NCBI GenBank assembly: GCA_017643495.1
Contig: JAEPNK010000001.1
Location: 1,593,623-1,657,622 of the forward strand
DNA from: Rhizobiaceae bacterium
GTDB lineage: Bacteria > Pseudomonadota > Alphaproteobacteria > Rhizobiales > Rhizobiaceae
Direction of reading: 5' to 3'
DNA: 64,000 nucleotides
The notes under the pieces are model-generated. The model was not told the origin of the DNA and made no database searches. It was given only the letters and a program-made list of their open reading frames with translations. Of this stretch, positions 46,883-56,700 are shown piece by piece; the first letter of the stretch is position 1, and every line of letters starts with the position of its first letter. Made by a program: the position numbers and the translations under genes.

Positions 46883-47833
46883 ATGGCAAAGGCATTCGCG
46901 TCGCAAGGCGACATGGAAGAAAAGCAAATAAGCTTCACCGAAATAGGTGAGGGGCTGTATGCCTTCACAGCGGAAGGCGACCCGAATTCCGGGGTCATTA
47001 TTGGCGATGACAGTGTCATGGTGATTGAGGCTCAGGCAACACCCAGACTTGCGCAAAAGGTGATCGACTGCATTCGTGAAGTCACAGACAAACCCATTAC
47101 CCATCTTGCATTGACACACTATCATGCTGTGCGGGTACTCGGGGCCTCGGCTTTTGGTGCGCAACAGGTCATCATGTCCGACATGGCGCGTGCCATGGTT
47201 GTCGAGCGGGGCCAGGAAGACTGGGACAGTGAATTTGGCCGCTTTCCAAGGTTGTTTCAGGGGCACGAGAGTATTCCGGGTCTTACCTGGCCAACCTCTA
47301 CCTTTTCCGAAAGCATGACGGTCTATCTCGGCAATCGGCAGGTGAACTTGATGCATCTGGGGCGCGCGCACACCGCAGGTGATATCGTCATCCACGTTGC
47401 TGACCAGAATGTCATGTTTACCGGGGACATCGTCGAATACCATTCTGCCTGTTATTGTGGCGACGGACACTTTTCCGATTGGGGAGACACTCTCGATGCG
47501 ATCAAGTGGTTCGGTGTCGATGCAATCGCACCCGGCCGCGGTGATGCCCTTGTCGGCAGCGAAATGGTCAATGAGGCAATCGAGAACACGAGGGATTTTC
47601 TGGTCAGCACCTACCAGCCTGCTGCTCGGGTGGCAGCGCGCGGGGGTAGCCTGAAACAAGCCTGGGATGCAGTGCGTGCCGAATGCGATCCCAAATTTTC
47701 CGATTACGCTATCTATGAACATTGTCTGCCCTTCAATGTTTCTCGCGCTTATGACGAGGCACGAGGAATGGATCAGCCGAAAATCTGGACCGACACACGG
47801 GACAAGGAAATGTGGGAAGCCTTGCAGGGATAA
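46883..47833 (+). CDS. MBL-fold protein with partial metal site, homogentisate operon
   Basis: A 316-residue metallo-beta-lactamase-fold protein (SoxH/quinoprotein-relay-like group). The first-metal ligands are kept: THYHAVR (two His), GRAHTAGD (His) and FTGDIVEY (Asp). The second site is not: the expected Asp-His of HxHxDH reads Val-Arg, and the terminal His of PGHG reads Arg in APGRGDA. A mono-zinc or altered hydrolase is likely. It lies 2 bases after fahA and 8 bases before the monooxygenase gene, so it belongs to aromatic degradation; the reaction is unknown. Confidence 0.82.
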   Translation: MAKAFASQGDMEEKQISFTEIGEGLYAFTAEGDPNSGVIIGDDSVMVIEAQATPRLAQKVIDCIREVTDKPITHLALTHYHAVRVLGASAFGAQQVIMSDMARAMVVERGQEDWDSEFGRFPRLFQGHESIPGLTWPTSTFSESMTVYLGNRQVNLMHLGRAHTAGDIVIHVADQNVMFTGDIVEYHSACYCGDGHFSDWGDTLDAIKWFGVDAIAPGRGDALVGSEMVNEAIENTRDFLVSTYQPAARVAARGGSLKQAWDAVRAECDPKFSDYAIYEHCLPFNVSRAYDEARGMDQPKIWTDTRDKEMWEALQG

Positions 47834-47841
47834 ATGCGGAA

Positions 47842-49461
47842 ATGCCCAGCTACCACTACCAACCCTTTGAATATAATACCCCTCCCGGCATCACAGCAGA
47901 TGAAGAACGTCACGATGTGGTGATTGTGGGGGCAGGCCCGGTTGGTATGGCGATGGCGGTCGATCTTGCCCTGAAAGGTGTAAGGTCAGTCGTTCTCGAC
48001 GACAACAATGTTGTTTCAGTTGGCTCACGTGCAATTTGCTGGGCCAAGCGCACACTTGAGATTTTTGACCGTCTGGGCATTGGTGAAAGAATGCTGGACA
48101 AGGGCGTGACATGGAAAGTCGGGCGGTTGTTTCATGGTTCGAAGGAGGTTTACAATTTTGACCTCTTGCCCGAAGAGGGGCACAAGTATCCGGCTTTCAT
48201 CAATCTTCAGCAATACTATATCGAGCAGTTTCTGGTTGAGCGGGCGCTGGAATTTCCTGAACTGATAGATTTGAGGTTTAACAACAAGGTAGTCGGACAC
48301 AAGGATTCCGGTGATCACGTTAAGGTCGACATTCAAACACCCGATGGGGCGTACCAGCTTGAATGCCGTTACTTTCTGGCCTGTGACGGGGCCGGTTCTC
48401 CAACCCGGAAACGTATGAACCTGCCATTTGAAGGGCAGACATTTGACGAGCATTTCCTGATAGTCGATGTCGAAATGAATGACAGCCCTTTTGGAACTGA
48501 CAGGGCTGAACGCTGGTTCTGGTTCGAGCCGGATTTTCATCAGGGTCAGTCTGCGTTGTTGCACAGGCAGCCGGACAACCTGTACCGGATCGACTTGCAG
48601 TTGGGGCCTGAAACAGACCCCAAGGTCGAGGCGACCGAAGAGCGGGTTTTGCCACGTATCCGGGCGATTGTAGGCAACAAACCTTTCAAGCTGGACTGGA
48701 TGAGTGTCTACAAGTTTCGTTGTGCCCGTCTTGAGCGTTTTGTCCATGACAGAACGATTTTTGTTGGCGACAGTGCCCATGTAGTCAGCCCCTTTGGTGC
48801 CCGTGGCGGAAATGGTGGAATTCAGGATGTGGACAATCTTGGCTGGAAACTTGCTGCCGTATTGAAAGGGGATGCAGACCCGCAATTGCTGGAAACCTAT
48901 CAGGAAGAACGCAGCCATGCGGCGGATGAAAACATTATGCATTCCTCCCGTGCCACCAATTTCATGACGCCGAAATCGCATGTGGAATACCAGTTCAGAA
49001 ATCAGGTTCTGAATCTTGCCCACCAAAGACCATTTGCCCGTAAACTGATTAATTCAGGCAGACTTTCAACACCGTGCTCACTTGAAGGAATGACACTGCA
49101 GACAGACGGGCAAGGTCTTTTGCAAAGCGGGACCGCCTTGCCCGATGCTCCGTTGGCAAACGGAAACTGGCTACTTTCCGTTTTGCCTGATGAATTCGTC
49201 CTGATTGGTGTCGGAGACGTGACCCTGCCTGAAATTCCGGGCCTGGAGCGTATCGGCATTGACCATGAATCAGACCAATACCCCTGTTTTAAATCGGAAG
49301 GCCCTGTTCTTGGTCAGCGGTACGGGAAAGATACAGTTTACCTTGTAAGGCCGGACGGGCATGTAGCTGCTTCATTTGCCGAAGTGAATACTCAACTACT
49401 CAGGTCTGCCTACGGAAAGGCTATGGGTTATTCTCATGCAGGGGAGCGCAGCTATGCCTGA
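47842..49461 (+). CDS. FAD-dependent aromatic monooxygenase (group A)
   Basis: A 539-residue flavoprotein hydroxylase. FAD and NAD(P)H motifs are VVIVGAGPVGMAMAVDLALK (26-45), the DG motif in FLACDGAGSPTRK and the GD motif in IFVGDSAHVVSPFGARGGNG. The C-terminal thioredoxin-like part is present, as in MhpA-type enzymes. In a homogentisate operon it could hydroxylate a phenylacetate or related acid to homogentisate. The ATG at 47842 is used; the open frame begins inside the previous gene. It overlaps the DUF2783 gene by 8 bases. Confidence 0.88.
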   Translation: MPSYHYQPFEYNTPPGITADEERHDVVIVGAGPVGMAMAVDLALKGVRSVVLDDNNVVSVGSRAICWAKRTLEIFDRLGIGERMLDKGVTWKVGRLFHGSKEVYNFDLLPEEGHKYPAFINLQQYYIEQFLVERALEFPELIDLRFNNKVVGHKDSGDHVKVDIQTPDGAYQLECRYFLACDGAGSPTRKRMNLPFEGQTFDEHFLIVDVEMNDSPFGTDRAERWFWFEPDFHQGQSALLHRQPDNLYRIDLQLGPETDPKVEATEERVLPRIRAIVGNKPFKLDWMSVYKFRCARLERFVHDRTIFVGDSAHVVSPFGARGGNGGIQDVDNLGWKLAAVLKGDADPQLLETYQEERSHAADENIMHSSRATNFMTPKSHVEYQFRNQVLNLAHQRPFARKLINSGRLSTPCSLEGMTLQTDGQGLLQSGTALPDAPLANGNWLLSVLPDEFVLIGVGDVTLPEIPGLERIGIDHESDQYPCFKSEGPVLGQRYGKDTVYLVRPDGHVAASFAEVNTQLLRSAYGKAMGYSHAGERSYA

Positions 49462-49666
49462 TGAAACAATGACGGAACAAGGGCTGGGTGTGGATGGAGA
49501 TGCGTTCTATCAAATGCTGATGAACGCGCATGAAGGCTTGAGCAAAGAAGAAAGCGACGCTCTGAACATGCGCCTGGTGCTGTTGATGGCCAACCATATC
49601 GGCAGTTTGGATGCTTTGTCGGAGATTATTGATGGGGCATCTGACATGCCGCAGAACAAAGTCTAA
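49454..49666 (+). CDS. DUF2783 family small protein
   Basis: A 70-residue protein with DAFYQMLMNAHEGLSKEESD and LNMRLVLLMANHIGSLDALS, the pattern of the DUF2783 family, whose genes often follow FAD monooxygenase genes in alphaproteobacterial homogentisate clusters. Predicted all-helical, no membrane segment. The start at 49454 lies inside the monooxygenase gene behind GGGGAGCG. Function unknown; a monooxygenase partner is a reasonable guess. Confidence 0.8.
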   Translation: MPDETMTEQGLGVDGDAFYQMLMNAHEGLSKEESDALNMRLVLLMANHIGSLDALSEIIDGASDMPQNKV

Positions 49667-50529
49667 AACGCAATGACAAGCCCGTCCTTGCCCAAATGAA
49701 ACTTGCCGGAATAGCGGGTTTCTACGGCAGATATCCAATCCTTCTCTGAGAACTCCGGGTCGTCGGAAGGGATAAGGTGATGAAATGCCAGGGCTTTTAC
49801 GCCGGCTTTTTGTGCAAGCTCCGCAGCATTGCCAGCAGCGGTATGCGATCTCAAAAGATGCTTCATCAAACGGTCGTCACCGTTCCCCACCCGGTCAACC
49901 AGGGCCTTGAGGGCTGGCTCGAGCATTGCTTCATGAACAAGCAGGTCAGCCTCTCTGGAAAACTCGGCAAGCTCTGGAAAATGTGCGGTATCCCCTGAGA
50001 ATACAACATGCCGGTCGTCTGTTCTGAATGACAAGGCATAGGTTTCATCAAGCGGCGGGTGTACATTCCGTATTGCGGACACACGAAGATTGCCTGTAAC
50101 CAGAAATTCTCCTTCTGTGATTGTCTTTACCGTTACCAGTTTGGAGAGATCGGGTCGGCCTTCATCCTCAATCCGCAGCTCGATGTCTGCCCGCATCGAT
50201 TCAAGAAATGCCGCCCAGTAATGATCCAGGCCGGATGGGCCCCAGATTTCAACCTGGCTTTTCAAGCCTGCAGTCCAGGCAGTATGAAGCAGGGGGCCAA
50301 GTTCAAGGTAATGGTCCGAATGAAGGTGGGTGATGATGATCCGGTTCAATGTCTCCAGCCGGATGCCGGCATCAGTGAGACCGCAGCTTACTCCGAGCCC
50401 GCAATCAACCACGATGTTTTCGCCGCCCATCGAGAGGTACGATGAAGTTGGCATGGTTGACCCCGGCCTGATAGCCGGACCGCCCTTGGTGCCCAAGAGT
50501 ACGACATATTGCTGGTTGGACTGAGTCAT
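49663..50529 (-). CDS. MBL-fold hydrolase (arylsulfatase/RNase Z-like)
   Basis: A 288-residue metallo-beta-lactamase-fold enzyme with the complete THLHSDHYLELG motif, VFSGDTAHFPEL (Asp), a His in LLRSHTAAGNAAEL and a final FHHLIPSDD. This pattern fits the arylsulfatase/RNase Z/phosphodiesterase-like branch of the superfamily. Its 3' end overlaps the DUF2783 gene by 4 bases in convergent order. ATG 50529 with AAGAAAAG upstream is preferred over an in-frame TTG at 50550. Substrate unknown. Confidence 0.84.
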   Translation of the reverse strand: MTQSNQQYVVLLGTKGGPAIRPGSTMPTSSYLSMGGENIVVDCGLGVSCGLTDAGIRLETLNRIIITHLHSDHYLELGPLLHTAWTAGLKSQVEIWGPSGLDHYWAAFLESMRADIELRIEDEGRPDLSKLVTVKTITEGEFLVTGNLRVSAIRNVHPPLDETYALSFRTDDRHVVFSGDTAHFPELAEFSREADLLVHEAMLEPALKALVDRVGNGDDRLMKHLLRSHTAAGNAAELAQKAGVKALAFHHLIPSDDPEFSEKDWISAVETRYSGKFHLGKDGLVIAF

Positions 50530-50747
50530 GATCGTCTTTTCTTGCTGCAATTGTGAAGGGTTAGAGCGGTTTTTGAATTGATGGTCAAGTTGTGCCGATT
50601 GGCACGTTCGTTACCCGCGAGACATGCCATAACACAAGGAAAAGCAAGGCTTTCCGGATTTTTGGCGGTTAAATAAATATTGGTCATTGCAAGTATTAAT
50701 GATAGGTTAATCAAGGCTGGGGCATTGCGACAGTGAGGGTTGATCCA

Positions 50748-53700
50748 ATGTCCTTTGATAGCGCTTCAGGTTTTCGATGGGAAAATATTGATTCTGAAGC
50801 GGTTTTTGTAATCGAGGTTTCTTCTGAAGATTCTTCGATTGCCATTCCTTACAGTGACTTTTTGTTTGCGGCTGATTTCAGCCGTGACGGACACGATCTG
50901 TTGCTGTCTGGCGCAGATGGCAGAGCTGTCTGGCTCAAGGACTATTTCTCGCAAGATGGTTCTCCCGGTCTCGTAACGGACGAGGGGACCGGTTTGTCTG
51001 CAAATACTGTCCGCATTCTGGCAGGACCTGACAGGGCAGGGGAATACGCCCAACAGGGACAAGCCGAGGGTGCCACCCCGATCGGTCAAGTCGAAACACT
51101 TTCTGGTTCTGCTACCGTTCAAAGGACTGATGGAACCGTGGAACCATTGCAGGTTGGCACTAAGGTCTTCCAGAACGATGTTGTCCAGACTGCAGATGGT
51201 GCAACGCTCTCGATAACATTTGCAGACAGCACTATTTTCACGCTTTCCTCTGCTTCGAGAATGGTCCTTTCTGAGCTCGTCTATGCACCGGAAGGTGACA
51301 ACAACTCATCCCTGTTCAATCTTGTACAGGGCAGTTTTGTGTTTGTCGCTGGGGAGGTGGCAAAGTCCGGCAACATGAACGTCGAAACCCCGGTTGCGAC
51401 TATGGGCATTCGCGGGACGACCGTGAAAGTGGTGATCGAGACAGATTCAAGTGGTCAGGCCACTGTCACCGTATCGCTCAACAGGGATATTGACGGCTCA
51501 ATAGGTTCGATTGAACTGATCAACAATCTCGATGGCTCTGTTACGCAGATAACGGCCGTCGAAAGCAATTGGGTAATTTCCCCTTCCGATGGCATCACAA
51601 CCGAGGTTCCGCGCACTGTTTCTGATTTCGCTTCAGACCAGGCGATAATCAATGATGCCTATCAGGCAGTTTTAAGTTTGCAGTCACGGCAGGCGGCGGG
51701 ACAGCAACCTGTCAATCTGGATGATGCTGGTGAAGACGGTGGTTCTGGAAATAGCGGGGAAGATGGCGAGGAAGAGGGAGAAACCCCCGAAGGTGACGAA
51801 ACACCGGGCGATCAGGGTAATCTGGGTAGCGGCTTTGGTGAAACCGGATTGACGGATGTCGCTCAGGGCGATGATGGTCTTGGCGGCACACAAATCAGCG
51901 AGCTTGGGGACAGCGGTGCGGGACTTGGAACTGGTGGTGCAGCGGGCGGACAAGCACCGGGTTCCCAAACGGGAACAGGCCAGACGCAAAACTCGGGTGA
52001 AAATGATCCGGGTAGTGGCGGGCCCGTCGGAGCAACTATTGTTCTGCCGACTCTGTCCTCGAACATTGATGAGGACAGCCCGGTTGTTCTTAGCGGCTTT
52101 AACATTTCCGGTGGTGGTGGAAATCTGAATGTAGTGCTTACCGCAGGGTCCACGATCGAACTCGCACCGGATGCAGATGTCGTTATTGATGAAGAGGAAA
52201 GCATCGAGGAGCCACCCGGCAGCGGTCAGTATGTTCGCCTCGTAATCTCTGGAACTGCATCACAGGTCAACAATGCACTGAATGGAGCCACATACAGGCC
52301 ATCCGCAAATGATGATGACGGTGGCACGCTGACAGTGGCGGTTACCAGTGGCGGAACAACGACTACTGCCGTTCTGCAAATTGGCATCAATCCGATAAAT
52401 GATGCGCCTACCCTGGATGCGGGAACATTGGCAGTGAATGAGGACGGTCCTCCTGTTGCAATAGACCTCTCCGGTCTCGGAAATGATCCTGACACAGGCG
52501 AAGACGGCTCGACACTTGTCTATACAACAAACATTTTCAGCGAATTTTTCGAGAACGGCGTCTCGATTACAGGAACCACGCTCAATTTTGATCCGCAGGA
52601 TAATTTCGATTTTCTTGCAGAGGGAGAAACCACAGACGTAACCATCAGTGTAACAGCCACTGACAGCGAAGGGCTCATTGCCACCAACGACGTAACGGTT
52701 ACTGTTACCGGCGAAAACGATGCGCCCGACGGTTTTGATAATGAAGGTGGTGATGACCCCATTGTCGAAAGGGTGGATGGATCTGAAGATGAAAACACGG
52801 GCACCATAACCGAAGAAGCTTTCCGTCTCGCTTTCAACGATGTGGATAGTGACGGCACGCCGCCAACTTTCACGGCAATTGGCGCAGCCGAAAATGATGC
52901 TGCATTTGAAAGTCTGGTAAGCTTTTCCTTTGATTACAGGCCTGGTTCACCTGCTGGTAGCAGGGACATGGTAACCGTTGATGCAAGTGTGGCTGCTGCT
53001 GACCTTGATGGTCTTCAGGCAGGGCAGACCGTTTTCTTGAATTATGTTCTGCAAATAACGGATTCCCGTGGCGGTTCAACACCACTCAATGATGAATCGT
53101 TGGAATTTCAGGTGCGCCTTGTAGGTACGAACGATGTGCCGACCCTTGAAGTTGACCCTTCGGCACAGCTTGGTGAGAATCTGCTTGTAAACGGAGATTT
53201 TGAAAACGGCCCCGACGGTCCGGGTGGCGTAACAACTGTAGCCGCTGGTGATTCAACAACCATCACCGGCTGGTCAGTAGTGACCGGTGACGTTGACCTG
53301 GTAACCGAGACCAGTGCTTTCGGTGCTCCCTCCGGTGACCATGTGATTGATCTGAATGGAAACAATCCCGGCTCCATCACCCAATCACTCACTGTCGAAA
53401 CAGGTGCCACATATTTTGTGTCCTTCCTCATGAGTGGAGATCCTTTCGATGGAGAAAGTGTGAAGGACGTTCGGGTTACGGCCGGTGCGGATATACATGA
53501 GTTCAGCTATACAAGCCCGGTCGGTGCTTCCAGGGAAGATTTGTCGTCTGAAACCAGAAGTTTCAGCTTTGTCGCAACGGATAGTTCTGTTCCGATTACC
53601 TTTGAAAGTCTCGACCTGACCGACAATAATTCCGGGCCTTATGTGGATGCAGTCGAGGTTCGAAAGGTCAATGTTGTCACGAACGAGGACACATCCATTG

Positions 53701-56700
53701 TCTTGCCAACCGTGACTGTCGGTGATGACGACGACAACACCATTTTGAGCATTACACTTGCTTCAGAACATGGGGGGCAATTCAGCTTCCTTGCGGAAAC
53801 CGACCTTGATGGCATCCTGAACCTTTCCGGAAACGGAACGGACACACTGAGTTTTGACGCAACTCAAACAGACATGAATCGCGTGTTGATGTCTGTATCA
53901 TTTACGCCCGATGAACACTTCAATGGCCTGGAAAGAGTAACCGTTTCTGTTTCCGATGATGTTGCTCCGCCGCAGGAGCAGACAATCCTGATTGGTGTAA
54001 CTTCGGTCAATGATGCACCCGAAACAACCCTGCCGTCCGGGTTTGCGGGTACTGAAGACATACAGTTCACACTGGCCGGGATATCCATTGCGGATGTCGA
54101 TGTTGGCAAAGCGGAAATGACTGTGACATTCAGTGTCGGAAATGGCAGTCTCTGGATCAATGCTGCAGTGAGTGGGGGTATACCGGGGGCGCAGATTTCT
54201 GGAAACACTACGAACTCTGTCACGGTTACCGGTACTATAGACCAGATCAATGCTACCTTGCTGGACTTTGAGGGGCTGACCTACACAGGGAATCAGGATT
54301 TCAACGGGCAAGACATACTGTCAGTAAACGTCAGCGATAACGGGGCTTCAGGTGACGGTGGCCCGCAATCCGTGACTGATACCTCAACAATCATGATCAG
54401 TGCCGTGAATGATCCTGTAATCATCACGAATACAGGTCAGAAGGTTACGGCCCGTGTTCCGGGAAATGGTGAAGCGTTTGCGGCATCAATTGACCTGAAT
54501 GACAATGGAGTGGTGGTGGCGGGCTCTCCGCTGGCCGATCCGTCTGTTGGAAATGATGGCCTCGGTTTTCTGTTTAATCCGGATGAGAACGAGCGGCTTG
54601 GCCAGCCAGTCGAACTTCGGTCGTCGTTGGAAAGTGCCAATGACTTTTTTGGACGAAGCTCTGCAATAAACAACGCTGGCATTCTGGCTATCGGCGCGCC
54701 CGGCGATACCAACAACCAGGGAGCCATCCTTGTATTTTCGCCTGATGGGGAAGGTGGATTTACAGAACAGGTGCTGCGCGCCGGAACACCCGTTGACGGA
54801 GATTTCCTCGGGTTGAGTGTGGATATCAATTCCGCAGGAGTAATCGTAGCTACAGCCAATGGTGATGATACGGGAGCAACAGGTGCGGGAGCATTGTATG
54901 TATTCAGACCGGATGGTGAAGGTGGCTATCGCGCAGCGGTTGAATTGTTTGCTCCCGATGCTGCAGCTGGTGACAATCTTGGCGGTGATGTATCGATCAA
55001 TGATGCTGGCGTAATCGTTGTGGGAGCTTCTCTTGGCGACGGTCTCGTAGGCAATACAGGCACTGCATATGTTTTCAAGCCGGACGGCACCGGGAATTAT
55101 ACGGATACAGGTATAGAGCTGCAGGCCAATGATGGCGCAAACGGCGACAATTTTGGTTCGGCACTGGCAATAAATGCGAGTGGCACCATTGCTGTTGGTG
55201 CCCCGTCAGACGGCGCAGGCTCTGTGTATGTGTTCACGGAACCGATGGGTACTTACCAACAAGCCGGTAAAATCAGTGTCGATGATATTCCTGCAACATC
55301 CGGGTTTGGCATCTCCCTGGATTTGAACAACCAGGGTATTCTTGTCGTGGGAGCCAGTGGCGATGACGGGGTTACTGAAAATACCGGTGCAGTATATGTC
55401 TATACGCCTTCAATCAACGGAACCTACCCGCATCCGCCAGTGAAACTGTATGCTCCTGAAGGAATGTCAGGGGATGAATTTGGTAATGCCGTTGCCATTA
55501 ATGCTGACGGAAACATCATGGTTGGCGCCCAGGGCGATGATACGGATGCAGGGTCAGCATACAGTTTTGTGAGGGACGCAAACGGCAATTATATACATGA
55601 CGGTCATGTTTTCATCTCCGAAGGAGACCAGGGAACGGTCAGTCTTGTAACGATTGATCTGAATGAATTGCTGGATCTTTCCGATGTCGATGATGTCCCT
55701 GTAATCGACGAAACCAGCATAACACTGACTGACAATGCAGCTTCGGACGCACCATTTGGCGCTGGTGGATTCAGTGTGAATGGCACGACATTGACGGTGA
55801 ATACTGCAATCTTCGATATACTGAATTCAGGTGACCGGGCCGTCATAGATGTAAGCTTCAATGTGTTGTCAGGTGTGGAGATCGTACCTCAAAACTTCAC
55901 TATCAATGTTGGTGGCATAACCGATAACGCCATCAACCTTGTCAGTGCAACAACCCTTCCGGGCACATCGAGCGGTGATGATGGCACAGTTAACGGCACT
56001 GCCGGAAACGATCTGATACTTGGAGAGGGTACAAGCCCCGGTTCCTTCCAGGGAGATCTGATATTTGCTGGAGATGGCGACGACATTCTGGTGGGTGGCA
56101 ATACAGGAAGTGAATTGCTTGAAGGGGGAGATGGTGATGACCTGATCTTCCCGGGTAATAACAGTCCGGCAAACGGTGACTTCATTGCAGGTTCGCTTGG
56201 CAATGACCGCTTCAACTTCGGCAATGTCACTTCCGGTTTTTATGACATTTTTTACAGCAACCTTACCGCCAGCTTTGTTGCGATTGTTGCTACCATCGAC
56301 TTTGCCACAAACACCGGATCGGTTCAAAAAATCGACACAACCTCATCAACCCTGGTTGGCACCGATCACTTTGTGGATGTGAAAAATGCTTACCAAGATG
56401 AAGGTGGGTTGTTGATACGTGGAACGGCTGAGGCTGACACATATAATGTTGATGCAGGGCAGGGAAACTTCTTCGGCGTCGTGGCAGGGCGGGGCAATGA
56501 CATATTCAACCTTGAATCCGGCATCATCCGCCTTGAGTTCAGGGGGGAAAGTGTCGGTCTGAATCCTTTTGGAAACCTGGCCTTAAATGGTGCAAATGTT
56601 AACCTGGGTTTGGCCGATAACCAAGTTATCAATGACGGTTTTGGTTTTACGGACGACATAAACTTTACAGGCGATTTCAACAGCGGCTCCGGCAACAGGG

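Noticed and set aside
48025-49026. 333-codon open frame antisense to the FAD monooxygenase
   Set aside because: Shadow frame; the sense strand carries complete FAD-binding motifs.
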